Source: Asaia bogorensis (lineage in GTDB: Bacteria; Pseudomonadota; Alphaproteobacteria; Acetobacterales; Acetobacteraceae). Taken from it: a DNA stretch of 8,113 nt. Of the stretch, positions 1 through 6,653 are shown piece by piece. Each line of letters starts with the position of its first letter. The first letter of the stretch is position 1. The notes under the pieces are model-generated. The model had not been told where the DNA came from and did no database searches. It was given only the letters and a program-made list of their open reading frames with translations. The position numbers and the translations under genes were made by a program. Location: the NCBI GenBank assembly GCA_945886995.1, contig CAMCZJ010000140.1:1-8113 (forward strand), given 5' to 3'.

Positions 1-1872
1 GGTGGTGAGGAAGCGGATCGCTTCACGCCCATGCCGAATGGCGATTCCATGCGTTCTGCCATCAAGCAGGTGGCATCCGGGCGCTTTGGCGTGACCGCGG
101 AATACCTGGTCAATGCCGATGATATCCAAATTAAGATGGCGCAAGGGGCGAAGCCTGGTGAAGGCGGGCAGCTTCCGGGCCATAAGGTGGATAAGAACAT
201 CGCCCGCGTGCGGCATTCCACGCCCGGCGTTGGTCTGATTTCTCCGCCGCCACATCACGATATTTATTCGATCGAGGATCTGGCGCAGCTCATTCACGAT
301 CTGAAAAACGTGAACAAGCGCGCGCGGATTTCCGTGAAGCTGGTCTCGGAAGTGGGGGTTGGCACCGTAGCCGCCGGCGTTTCCAAGGCGCGGGCGGATC
401 ATGTGACGATTTCTGGCTATGAGGGTGGCACGGGGGCTTCGCCCTTGACGTCACTGACCCATGCCGGTTCGCCCTGGGAGATTGGGCTGGCGGAAACGCA
501 GCAGACACTGGTGCTGAATGGGCTGCGTGGGCGCATTGCCGTGCAGGTGGATGGCGGCTTGCGCACCGGGCGCGATGTCGTGATTGGCGCGCTGCTCGGT
601 GCCGACGAATTCGGCTTTGCCACAGCACCGCTGATCGCCGCCGGCTGCATCATGATGCGCAAATGCCATCTCAACACCTGCCCAGTGGGCATTGCCACGC
701 AAGACCCGGTGCTGCGTGCGCGCTTCACCGGCATGCCGGAACATGTGATCAATTACTTCTTCTTCGTCGCCGAAGAAATGCGGGAATTGATGGCTCAGCT
801 AGGTTTCCGCACGGTGAATGAAATGGTGGGCCGTGTGGATCGGCTGAACATGCGCCCCGCGATTGACCATTGGAAGGCGAAGGGCGTTGATCTTTCCCGC
901 ATTCTCTATCAGCCGAAACTGGCGGAAGGGGCTGCGATCCGTCAGTGCGAAACCCAAGATCACGGGTTGGATCACATCCTGGATGTTGATCTGATCGCCG
1001 CCAGCAAGGATGCGCTGGAAAAGCAGCAACCGGTGCGCATTGAACGCAACATCATCAACCTCAATCGCACCACGGGGGCGATGCTGTCCGGTGAGGTGGC
1101 GCTGCGTTACGGCCATGCGGGCTTGCCTGAAGATACCATCAGCATCGCTTTCAAGGGCACGGCGGGGGGCAGCTTCGGCGCCTTCCTCGCGCGCGGGGTG
1201 TCGCTGGAATTGACCGGCGATGCCAATGATTACGTGGGGAAGGGGCTGTCCGGTGGTCGCATTGCGGTGAAGCCGCCACAGGGTGTGAACCGCGATCCTG
1301 CGGCCAATATCATTGTCGGCAATACCGTTTTGTATGGCGCGATTGCGGGCGAGGCCTATTTCGAAGGTGTCGCTGGTGAGCGCTTTGCCGTGCGCAATTC
1401 CGGCGCGGTGACCGTGGCTGAAGGCTGCGGCGATCATGGCTGCGAATACATGACAGGCGGCGTGGTGGTGGTGCTAGGTGCGACCGGGCGGAATTTCGCC
1501 GCCGGCATGTCGGGCGGCATTGCCTATGTTTACGATATCAACGGCAATTTCCGCGACATGTGCAATACCAGCATCGTGGACCTTGAAGCGATTGGCGCCG
1601 CTGATGACAGCGAAGATGGCAGGCCGAAGCAGCGCGCCCCATCCGCCTTTGATAATGGCATGGGCGATATGCTGCGCTTCGATGCTGAGCGTCTGCGCAT
1701 TCTGGTGGAACGGCATTTGCTGATGACCGGCAGCGCGCGCGCCCGCGCGCTTCTGGAAGATTGGGATGCGGCGCTGCCACGCTTCGTGAAGGTGATGCCG
1801 CGGGATTACCGCCGCGCCTTGCTCGACCTGAAGGCCGAGCAGGCGGGTGGTGTCGCGGTTGCGGCCGAATAA
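1..1872 (+). CDS. gltB: Glutamate synthase (NADPH) large subunit, 3' part only
   Basis: This is the C-terminal 623 residues of the GOGAT large (alpha) subunit. The reading frame is open from base 1, so the gene starts upstream; the family is about 1500 residues, so roughly the first 60% (glutaminase and central domains) is missing. The enzyme works in the cytosol with GltD, converting glutamine plus 2-oxoglutarate to two glutamates with NADPH. Visible here is the end of the FMN-binding synthase barrel: a SVKLVSEVGVGTVAAG stretch at about nt 331-378, then YEGGTGASP, then DGGLRTGRD. It is followed by the [3Fe-4S] ligand motif CIMMRKCHLNTC, with Cys codons at nt 646, 664 and 679. The C-terminal half is the glycine-rich GXGXG beta-helix domain, including GKGLSGGRIAV near nt 1237-1269 and a GCEYMTGG motif near nt 1438-1461. 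No frameshift or missing ligand is seen in this part. gltD follows after 21 nt, indicating one operon. Confidence 0.97.
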   Translation, partial: GGEEADRFTPMPNGDSMRSAIKQVASGRFGVTAEYLVNADDIQIKMAQGAKPGEGGQLPGHKVDKNIARVRHSTPGVGLISPPPHHDIYSIEDLAQLIHDLKNVNKRARISVKLVSEVGVGTVAAGVSKARADHVTISGYEGGTGASPLTSLTHAGSPWEIGLAETQQTLVLNGLRGRIAVQVDGGLRTGRDVVIGALLGADEFGFATAPLIAAGCIMMRKCHLNTCPVGIATQDPVLRARFTGMPEHVINYFFFVAEEMRELMAQLGFRTVNEMVGRVDRLNMRPAIDHWKAKGVDLSRILYQPKLAEGAAIRQCETQDHGLDHILDVDLIAASKDALEKQQPVRIERNIINLNRTTGAMLSGEVALRYGHAGLPEDTISIAFKGTAGGSFGAFLARGVSLELTGDANDYVGKGLSGGRIAVKPPQGVNRDPAANIIVGNTVLYGAIAGEAYFEGVAGERFAVRNSGAVTVAEGCGDHGCEYMTGGVVVVLGATGRNFAAGMSGGIAYVYDINGNFRDMCNTSIVDLEAIGAADDSEDGRPKQRAPSAFDNGMGDMLRFDAERLRILVERHLLMTGSARARALLEDWDAALPRFVKVMPRDYRRALLDLKAEQAGGVAVAAE

Positions 1873-1877
1873 GCCGC

Positions 1878-1884
1878 AGGGGAG
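1878..1884 (+). promoter_or_regulatory. Shine-Dalgarno site of gltD
   Basis: AGGGGAG lies 9 nt before the ATG at 1894, inside the 21-nt gap after the gltB stop. It fixes the gltD start and fits translation from a gltBD transcript. Confidence 0.7.
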
Positions 1885-1893
1885 AATAGCGTT

Positions 1894-3342
1894 ATGGGTA
1901 AGACAACTGGCTTTCTTGAATTCGAACGTGCCGAACGTGGCTATATCAAGCCCGAAGAACGGCTGAAGAATTACAAGGAATATGTGACTCCCCTACCGGG
2001 GGCTGAGCTTACGAAGCAGGCGGCGCGCTGCATGAATTGCGGCATTCCGTATTGCCATAATGGCTGCCCGGTGAACAACATGATCCCGGATTGGAATGAT
2101 CTGGTCTATCTGGATCAGTGGCAGGCGGCGCTGGAAACACTTCATTCCACGAACAATTTCCCGGAATTCACCGGTCGTATCTGCCCCGCCCCGTGTGAGG
2201 CAAGCTGCACGCTGAACATCACGGAAACGCCGGTCACCATCAAATCCATCGAATGCGCGATTGTGGATCGCGGGTGGGAAGAAGGCTGGATCAAACCACA
2301 AATTCCTGGGCGTAAAACCGGTAAGCGCGTGGCCGTGGTGGGCAGCGGCCCGGCGGGGATGGCAGCAGCGCAGCAATTGGCGCGTACCGGCCATGCGGTG
2401 ACCCTGTATGAAAAGCATGACCGCATCGGCGGCTTGCTCCGCTACGGCATTCCTGATTTCAAGATGGAAAAGCTCCTGATTGACCGCCGCGTTGATCAGA
2501 TGGCCGCCGAAGGTGTTGAATTCCGCACTGGCACCGAAGTGGGCAGTACACTACCTTTTGATGTGCTGCTGGCGGGTTATGATGCGGTGGTGATGACGGG
2601 TGGCGCCGAATGGCCGCGCGAATTGGAAGTGGATGGCCGCAATCTTTCCGGCATCTACCCCGCGATGGATTACCTGACGCAGCAAAACAAGCGCGTGGCG
2701 GGCGATACTGAAGACCGCGCCGCGCCGCGCGGCACGATTTCCGCCACAGGCAAGCATGTGGTGGTCATTGGCGGCGGCGATACGGGTGCCGATTGCATCG
2801 GCACTGCGGCGCGCCAGGGTGCGGCTTCCATCACGCAGATTGAAATTATGCCGAAGCCGCCAGAGCATGAGAATAAGGGCCTCACCTGGCCGAATTGGCC
2901 GCATAAGCTCCGCACCGCGCCGGCGCATTATGAAGGCTGCACCCGTGATTGGGCCGTGCTGACCAAGCAGGCGATTGGCGAGAATGGCCGCGTGACGGCG
3001 CTTGATTGCGTGCGCGTCGAATGGGTGCATGAAGCCGGACGCATGCAGATGCGTGAAGTGGCGGGCAGCGCATTTCAAATGAAGGCTGATCTGGTGCTGC
3101 TGGCCATGGGATTCGTAGGGCCGCGCCGTGCGGGGCTGCTGGAGACCTCCGGCGTTGCCTTGGATGCGCGCGGCAATGTGCAGGCGGATACGGAAGCCTA
3201 TCAGACATCCGTGCCGAAGGTATTCGCCGCGGGCGATATGCGGCGCGGCCAATCGCTGGTGGTTTGGGCCATTCGCGAAGGCCGGCAATGCGCGCGCGCC
3301 GTGGATGAATTCCTGATGGGGGCCAGCACCCTGCCGCGGTAG
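1894..3342 (+). CDS. gltD: Glutamate synthase (NADPH) small subunit
   Basis: This is the 482-residue beta subunit of glutamate synthase, full length for the family. It takes electrons from NADPH through FAD and iron-sulfur clusters to the large subunit. The N-terminal ferredoxin-like domain has its cysteines at residues 46, 49, 54 and 58 (CMNCGIPYCHNGC), with a second set at 97, 101 and 105 (CPAPCEASC). A first Rossmann fold follows with VVGSGPAG (Gly150, 152, 155) for FAD, then GGLLRYGIPDFKM. A second nucleotide fold carries VIGGGDTGAD (Gly293, 295, 298) for NADPH. The C-terminus has the usual AGDMRRGQSLVVWAIREGR segment that closes on FAD. The ATG has a good ribosome binding site 9 nt upstream. 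It is co-transcribed with gltB and followed by hairpins that probably end the operon. Nothing in it is broken or unusual. Confidence 0.98.
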   Translation: MGKTTGFLEFERAERGYIKPEERLKNYKEYVTPLPGAELTKQAARCMNCGIPYCHNGCPVNNMIPDWNDLVYLDQWQAALETLHSTNNFPEFTGRICPAPCEASCTLNITETPVTIKSIECAIVDRGWEEGWIKPQIPGRKTGKRVAVVGSGPAGMAAAQQLARTGHAVTLYEKHDRIGGLLRYGIPDFKMEKLLIDRRVDQMAAEGVEFRTGTEVGSTLPFDVLLAGYDAVVMTGGAEWPRELEVDGRNLSGIYPAMDYLTQQNKRVAGDTEDRAAPRGTISATGKHVVVIGGGDTGADCIGTAARQGAASITQIEIMPKPPEHENKGLTWPNWPHKLRTAPAHYEGCTRDWAVLTKQAIGENGRVTALDCVRVEWVHEAGRMQMREVAGSAFQMKADLVLLAMGFVGPRRAGLLETSGVALDARGNVQADTEAYQTSVPKVFAAGDMRRGQSLVVWAIREGRQCARAVDEFLMGASTLPR

Positions 3343-3372
3343 TGTGCTGCTGACGCCTGATGTGAACGCTGT

Positions 3373-3434
3373 CGCGGCAGAAGCCGCGCGCATTTGCGCG
3401 TTTTGGCGGCAGGTATGCCCACATCATCTTTTTT
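3373..3434 (+). terminator. Probable gltBD transcription terminator cluster
   Basis: Three small perfect stems lie 30-77 nt after the gltD stop. CGCGGC/GCCGCG (3373-3378 with 3383-3388) has an AGAA loop. CGCGC/GCGCG (3387-3391 with 3396-3400) has an ATTT loop and runs straight into TTTT (3401-3404). GGCA/TGCC (3408-3411 with 3416-3419) is followed 9 nt later by six Ts (3429-3434). The first two overlap by 2 nt, so they compete slightly. The middle stem plus T4 has the form of a short intrinsic terminator. The stems are short, so strength is uncertain. Confidence 0.5.
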
Positions 3435-3544
3435 CTGTGCTTCCGTCGAGATACTGACGTTGCGCGCATCCGTCACGGGCTTATGTGGAGCATCAAGGCG
3501 GAGACAGCCGCTTCGCATAATCAATCAAGCCCGGGATGCATGAA

Positions 3545-4528
3545 ATGAATCGTCGTAACCTTATCACCGCTGCCTCAGCGCTTGCCCTGCCGGCGCTGCT
3601 GCCTTCGGGTAGCTTTGCCCAAGGTTCCTTCCCCAATCGCCCCATTCGCATCGTCAGCCCATTTTCGGCGGGCGGTACATCTGATGGTGTGGTGCGGCTG
3701 CTCTCCCCCACGCTGGAACGTGTGCTGGGCCAGCCCGTCGTGCTGGATAATCGCCCAGGCGCTGGTGGCACTGTCGGCACGGCACATATCGCAGCGGAAC
3801 GCCCGGATGGCTATTCGCTCGTGCTCGCCAATGCCGGGCCCATGGCCATTGCGCAAACACTTTTCCCGAACCTGGCTTATGATGTGCGCCGCAGCTTTTC
3901 CTATGTGATGCTGGTGGGTGGCGCGCCCATGGTGGTTGGCGTGCGGCCCAATGGCCCCATTCAGAACATGGCGGATTACCTGGCCGCCGCCCGCGCGCGG
4001 CCCGAGGCCATGAGCTATGGCAGCGCCGGGATCGGTTCGGTTGGGCATCTTTCCGGAATGCTCTGGTCACGCGAGGCGGGTGTGCAGCTGTTGCACGTGC
4101 CCTTCCGCGGCGGTGGAGAAGCGGAACAGCAAGTATTGGGCGGCAGCCTGGGATCGCTTTGGAATACACTTGGCGCACATGCAGGCAGCGTGCGTGGAGG
4201 TTCGCTGAAGGCCATCGCGGTCACGAGCGGGGAGCGTATGTCCACCTTCCCCGATGTACCAACCATTGTCGAAGCCGGCTTCCCCGGCGCAACCGCGATC
4301 AATTGGTTCGTTCTGGCCGGCCCGGCGGGTATGCCTGATGCCGTGGTGGCGCGCATTCGCGAAGCCTTCACCATCGCCATCAATGAAGCCGGCATGAAGG
4401 AACGTATCGCTGGGCTTGGCGTATTGACCATGACCGATAATGGCCCCGCCGATGTCCAAGCCTTCGTGACGCGCGAAGCGGAGCGCTGGGCACCTGTTGT
4501 GCGGGCCAGCGGCGCGACGCCAAGCTAA
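3545..4528 (+). CDS. Bug-family (TctC) periplasmic solute-binding receptor
   Basis: This is a tripartite tricarboxylate transporter-type substrate-binding protein, 327 residues from the ATG at 3545. It begins MNRRNLITAA, a basic and then hydrophobic export signal ending at SFA|Q near residue 25; the twin Arg gives a weak Tat-like look. The mature part shows the family landmarks in order: PNRPIRIVSPFSAGGTSD, VLGQPVVLDNRPGAGGTVGT, ERPDGYSLVLAN, SYGSAGIGSVGHLSG, LLHVPFRGGGEAEQQVLGG and FPDVPTIVEAGFPG. These are the two lobes that clamp a small, usually carboxylated, ligand. The actual ligand cannot be read from sequence. An in-frame ATG at 3536 would add 3 residues; I prefer 3545 because MNRR is the usual family start and GGGA sits 8 nt upstream. 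No membrane subunits TctA/TctB are nearby, so it is an orphan receptor, as is common for this family. Confidence 0.93.
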   Translation: MNRRNLITAASALALPALLPSGSFAQGSFPNRPIRIVSPFSAGGTSDGVVRLLSPTLERVLGQPVVLDNRPGAGGTVGTAHIAAERPDGYSLVLANAGPMAIAQTLFPNLAYDVRRSFSYVMLVGGAPMVVGVRPNGPIQNMADYLAAARARPEAMSYGSAGIGSVGHLSGMLWSREAGVQLLHVPFRGGGEAEQQVLGGSLGSLWNTLGAHAGSVRGGSLKAIAVTSGERMSTFPDVPTIVEAGFPGATAINWFVLAGPAGMPDAVVARIREAFTIAINEAGMKERIAGLGVLTMTDNGPADVQAFVTREAERWAPVVRASGATPS

Positions 4529-4536
4529 GAAACCCT

Positions 4537-4552
4537 TGGGCAATCATGCCCA
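4537..4552 (+). other. Small hairpin just after the Bug receptor gene
   Basis: TGGGCA and TGCCCA (4537-4542 and 4547-4552) form a perfect 6-bp stem with an ATCA loop, starting 8 nt after the receptor stop codon. No T-tract follows, so it may protect the mRNA 3' end or be a weak terminator element. Confidence 0.4.
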
Positions 4553-4574
4553 CCTAAGCAGTACCTGGCATGCA

Positions 4575-4607
4575 GGGGCGGAATCACCAAAGCGGCGATT
4601 CTGCCCC
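4575..4607 (+). other. 11-bp stem-loop between the receptor and OMP genes
   Basis: GGGGCGGAATC (4575-4585) pairs with GATTCTGCCCC (4597-4607) over 11 bp with one G-U pair and an 11-nt loop. It lies 46 nt after the receptor stop. There is no T-run after it on either strand. It could be a transcript-end stabiliser, a Rho-assisted stop, or a member of a dispersed repeat family; one copy in this window cannot decide. Confidence 0.45.
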
Positions 4608-4712
4608 GCCGCATAAGGCGCCAAGGCATGGCTTGCGGAACATCGCCCTGGCTTATGGCATGACGAAAAGCGGCGGCCTTGCGAAAAGCCCTTTTGGGTA
4701 TCAGGCCCAGGG

Positions 4713-4793
4713 GAAATGAAAGTAAACCATAAATCATTTTCTGGTACTTAAATTGTTCCTCAATGAATAAATCGGCATGCTGGAAAACCTATC
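4713..4793 (+). promoter_or_regulatory. AT-rich upstream region, likely promoter of the OMP gene
   Basis: The last 80 nt before the GTG at 4794 are clearly richer in A and T than everything around them, including ATAAATCATTTT, TACTTAAATTG and GAATAAAT. Such a stretch before a gene usually holds its promoter. I could not fix a convincing -35/-10 pair: TTGTTC (4753-4758) with CATGCT 17 nt later is only a weak match. The rest of the 4529-4793 gap, apart from the two hairpins listed, shows no recognisable gene. Confidence 0.3.
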
Positions 4794-5591
4794 GTGAAAG
4801 CAAATTTCATCGTCAGATGTCTACTTGCCATCACCGCAGCACTCTTCTTGGCCAAGCCAAGCCTTGCACAGCAATCTGCGGCGCCCGTGAATTGGTCCGG
4901 CACTTATCTGGGCGCTTTCGCTGTTGATTCATTCTACAATGTCCGTGGCGTGAGCAAGCGCGGAGACGGCCAGTATGGGTCAAACGCTGCCGATGAAGCG
5001 GCGGATGATTCCTTCCGCGGCGCGGGCCTTGGCCTGCTTCTGGGCTACCATTACCAATACGCCAACGGAATCATCATGGGCCTGGAGACTGATTGGGCCT
5101 GGCTCCGCCAGGAAAGCCATCAGGATACGCTGGTCAATTCTGGCAATGCGTGGAACGGCATGGTGCAGGCATCCATCAACCGGGAAACGCGCTGGATTTC
5201 CACGATGCGCGCCGTTATCGGCTATGGTGAAGGCCCGCTGATGGTGAGCGCTTCGGCCGGTTTGGCTGCGGCGTTTCTGGCTGAAACCCGCACCCAGTAT
5301 GAGGGGGTGAATTCGCCCGCCCAAACTGTCGCGCGTTTTAGCGAGACAGATGAAAAAATCGCTTTCGGCTGGACCATGGGCGTTGGGGCTGCCTGGCGCG
5401 TTTCGGAAGCTGCCGCCCTGCGGTTGGACTACATCCACACCCAATTCGACCAAGTCGGTTTCGGCTTCCAGAATGCACGCGCCGGTGTGGCCAGTGGTTT
5501 CAATACGGTTCAGGGCCGTTCGATCAGTAATGATGTGACCATTCAGATGATTCGCGTGGGCCTGACCTATGCGTTCGGTGCGGCGCCCTGA
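4794..5591 (+). CDS. Outer-membrane beta-barrel protein (Omp25/RopB-like porin-family fold)
   Basis: This 265-residue exported protein starts at GTG 4794, with TGGAAAA about 8 nt upstream as a modest ribosome site. Residues 1-25 form a clear signal peptide: MKANFIVR, then a hydrophobic core, ending SLA|Q. The mature part has the pattern of small alphaproteobacterial beta-barrels: an opening NWSGTYLGAFAV strand, a turn followed by GLGLLLGYHYQYANG and MGLETDWAW, then STMRAVIGYGEGPLMVSASAGLA, then GWTMGVGAAWRVSEAAALRLDYIHTQF, and a last strand IRVGLTYAF. These alternate polar and apolar residues as membrane strands do. The final strand ends in FGAAP and not in the usual terminal aromatic, so the C-terminal signal sits four residues in. 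Its role (structural, pore or adhesin) cannot be told. It appears to be a single-gene unit with its own AT-rich upstream region. Confidence 0.85.
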   Translation: MKANFIVRCLLAITAALFLAKPSLAQQSAAPVNWSGTYLGAFAVDSFYNVRGVSKRGDGQYGSNAADEAADDSFRGAGLGLLLGYHYQYANGIIMGLETDWAWLRQESHQDTLVNSGNAWNGMVQASINRETRWISTMRAVIGYGEGPLMVSASAGLAAAFLAETRTQYEGVNSPAQTVARFSETDEKIAFGWTMGVGAAWRVSEAAALRLDYIHTQFDQVGFGFQNARAGVASGFNTVQGRSISNDVTIQMIRVGLTYAFGAAP

Positions 5592-5654
5592 CCAAGCCAC
5601 CCCCAAGACCCGACGCCGGCGCCAAGGCTAAAACCACTCAAGCTATTGAAAAAC

Positions 5655-5731
5655 TGGCGGACCCGAAAGGATTCGAACCTTCGACCTTTGCCTTCGGAGG
5701 GCAACGCTCTATCCAGCTGAGCTACGGGTCC
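5655..5731 (-). tRNA. tRNA-Arg, anticodon CCG
   Basis: Reading the minus strand from 5731, the cloverleaf is complete. The 7-bp acceptor stem is GGACCCG/CGGGTCC, the D-arm GCTC/GAGC, and the anticodon stem TTGCC/GGCAA has loop CTCCGAA, giving anticodon CCG, which reads the arginine codon CGG. The variable loop is short, and the T-arm GAAGG/CCTTT with loop TTCGAAT contains one G-U pair. Discriminator G and a genomically encoded CCA end it at 5655. It lies downstream of pheA on the same strand, in the convergent gap between pheA and the OMP gene. Whether it has its own promoter or rides on the kdsB-pheA transcript is unclear; TAGAAG at 5746-5741 is a weak -10 candidate. Five Ts (5653-5649) follow the CCA by one base. 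Confidence 0.97.
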
Positions 5732-5762
5732 TTCAATGCGCTTCTAGCCTGACCACCCCCCA

Positions 5763-5786
5763 AGGGGAAGGCCTGATCTTTCCCCT
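5763..5786 (-). other. Hairpin overlapping the pheA stop codon
   Basis: AGGGGAA (5763-5769) and TTCCCCT (5780-5786) form a perfect 7-bp stem with a 10-nt loop, overlapping the TAG stop of pheA. There is no T-tract on either strand, so it is not a standard intrinsic terminator. It may mark the 3' end of the kdsB-pheA message or separate pheA from the tRNA. Confidence 0.35.
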
Positions 5787-6642
5787 ATTCCGCCGGAATT
5801 GACTGTTCCAGCCGATAGGGATGGGCGCGATAGGCGCCGAGTATCTTCATGGAGGAGGAGAAAAAGGCCAGCTCTTCAAAGGCGCGGCGCAGCGCTGGCT
5901 GATCCGGGTGGCCATCCACATCACACAGGAATTGCGTCGCAGCAAAGCGCCCGCCCATCATATAGCTTTCCAGCTTGGTCATATTGATCCCATTGGTGGC
6001 AAAGCCCCCCAGCGCCTTATACAGCGCTGCCGGGATGGACCGAACCTGAAAGACAAAGGTGGTCACCAGATTGGGCGCATCTGCGGGCGCATCCGCCCTA
6101 TCGCGGGACATCACATAAAAGCGCGTGGTGTTATGCGCTTCATCCTCAACATTCCGCTTCAGCACTTCCAGGCCATAGATTTCGGCGGCCAATTCGCTGG
6201 CAATGGCGGCATCCTCCACCCCGCCGCGTTCGGCAATCAGCGCCGCGGCCCCCGCCGTATCGGCTTCAATCACTGGGGTCAGGTTCATGTCCTTCAACAG
6301 GCGCAGCACCTGGCCCAAGGCAACCGGGTGACTATGGGCGCGCTTTAGCGTGGAAAGGCTCGCGCCCTTGGGGGCCAGCAGGCAATGTTCCACGCGCTGG
6401 AAATGCTCCCCCACCACGAAAAGCCCAGAATCAGGCAGCATGCGGTGAATATCGGGCACGCGGCCAGCCAAGGAATTCTCGCAAGGCAGCATGGCCAGAT
6501 CGCATTGCCCATCGCGCAGCGCCGCCATGGCCGCTTCAAAGGAAGGGCAAGGCAGGGTTTCCGAGCCCGGATAAGCGGCGCGGCAGGCAAGATCAGAATA
6601 GGCGCCGAGGACACCCTGGAAGGCAATGCGATGGGCTGACAT
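5785..6642 (-). CDS. pheA: Prephenate dehydratase
   Basis: This cytosolic enzyme turns prephenate into phenylpyruvate, the committed step to phenylalanine. From the ATG at 6642 (MSAHRIAFQG) it has 285 residues, the usual size for a stand-alone dehydratase, with no chorismate mutase domain fused. The catalytic periplasmic-binding-like part covers about residues 4-180 and includes GVLGAYSDLA, MLPCENSLAGRV and the catalytic NTTRF (171-175, Thr173). The ACT regulatory domain follows at about 194-273, with AALYKALGGFATNGINMTKLE; the phenylalanine-binding ESRP motif reads ESYM, as in alphaproteobacterial homologues. Feedback control by phenylalanine is therefore expected but not shown. A TTG at 6657, overlapping the kdsB stop, would add five residues (MKEKP); I prefer ATG 6642 because the homologous sequence begins there, although no strong ribosome site is seen for either. 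It is the second gene of the kdsB-pheA operon, 11 nt after kdsB. Confidence 0.96.
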   Translation of the reverse strand: MSAHRIAFQGVLGAYSDLACRAAYPGSETLPCPSFEAAMAALRDGQCDLAMLPCENSLAGRVPDIHRMLPDSGLFVVGEHFQRVEHCLLAPKGASLSTLKRAHSHPVALGQVLRLLKDMNLTPVIEADTAGAAALIAERGGVEDAAIASELAAEIYGLEVLKRNVEDEAHNTTRFYVMSRDRADAPADAPNLVTTFVFQVRSIPAALYKALGGFATNGINMTKLESYMMGGRFAATQFLCDVDGHPDQPALRRAFEELAFFSSSMKILGAYRAHPYRLEQSIPAE

Positions 6643-6653
6643 GGGTTTTTCTT

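Noticed and set aside
799..1437. 212-codon open frame on the minus strand
   Set aside because: Antisense shadow of gltB, with no ribosome site, domain or signal that would support it.
2551..3393. 280-codon open frame on the minus strand
   Set aside because: It lies antisense to gltD, whose domains and cysteine motifs are unmistakable. The antisense protein is rich in His, Arg and Ala with no recognisable family, as expected from GC-rich codon bias.
3545..3625. Tat export signal on the Bug receptor
   Set aside because: The twin arginine is present (NRRNLIT) but the consensus is weak, and the same start is common in Sec-exported members of the family; the route is left open.
4525..4737. 70-codon minus-strand frame in the receptor-OMP gap
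   Set aside because: It overlaps the receptor stop and both hairpins, lacks a convincing ribosome site, and the product is not recognisable. I cannot support it as a gene or as a transposase remnant.
5655..5731. tRNA gene as an integration (att) site of a mobile element
   Set aside because: There is no integrase gene, no repeated copy of the tRNA 3' end, and both flanks are ordinary genes.
5763..5786. Intrinsic terminator after pheA
   Set aside because: The stem is perfect, but no T-run follows on either strand, so I list it only as a hairpin.
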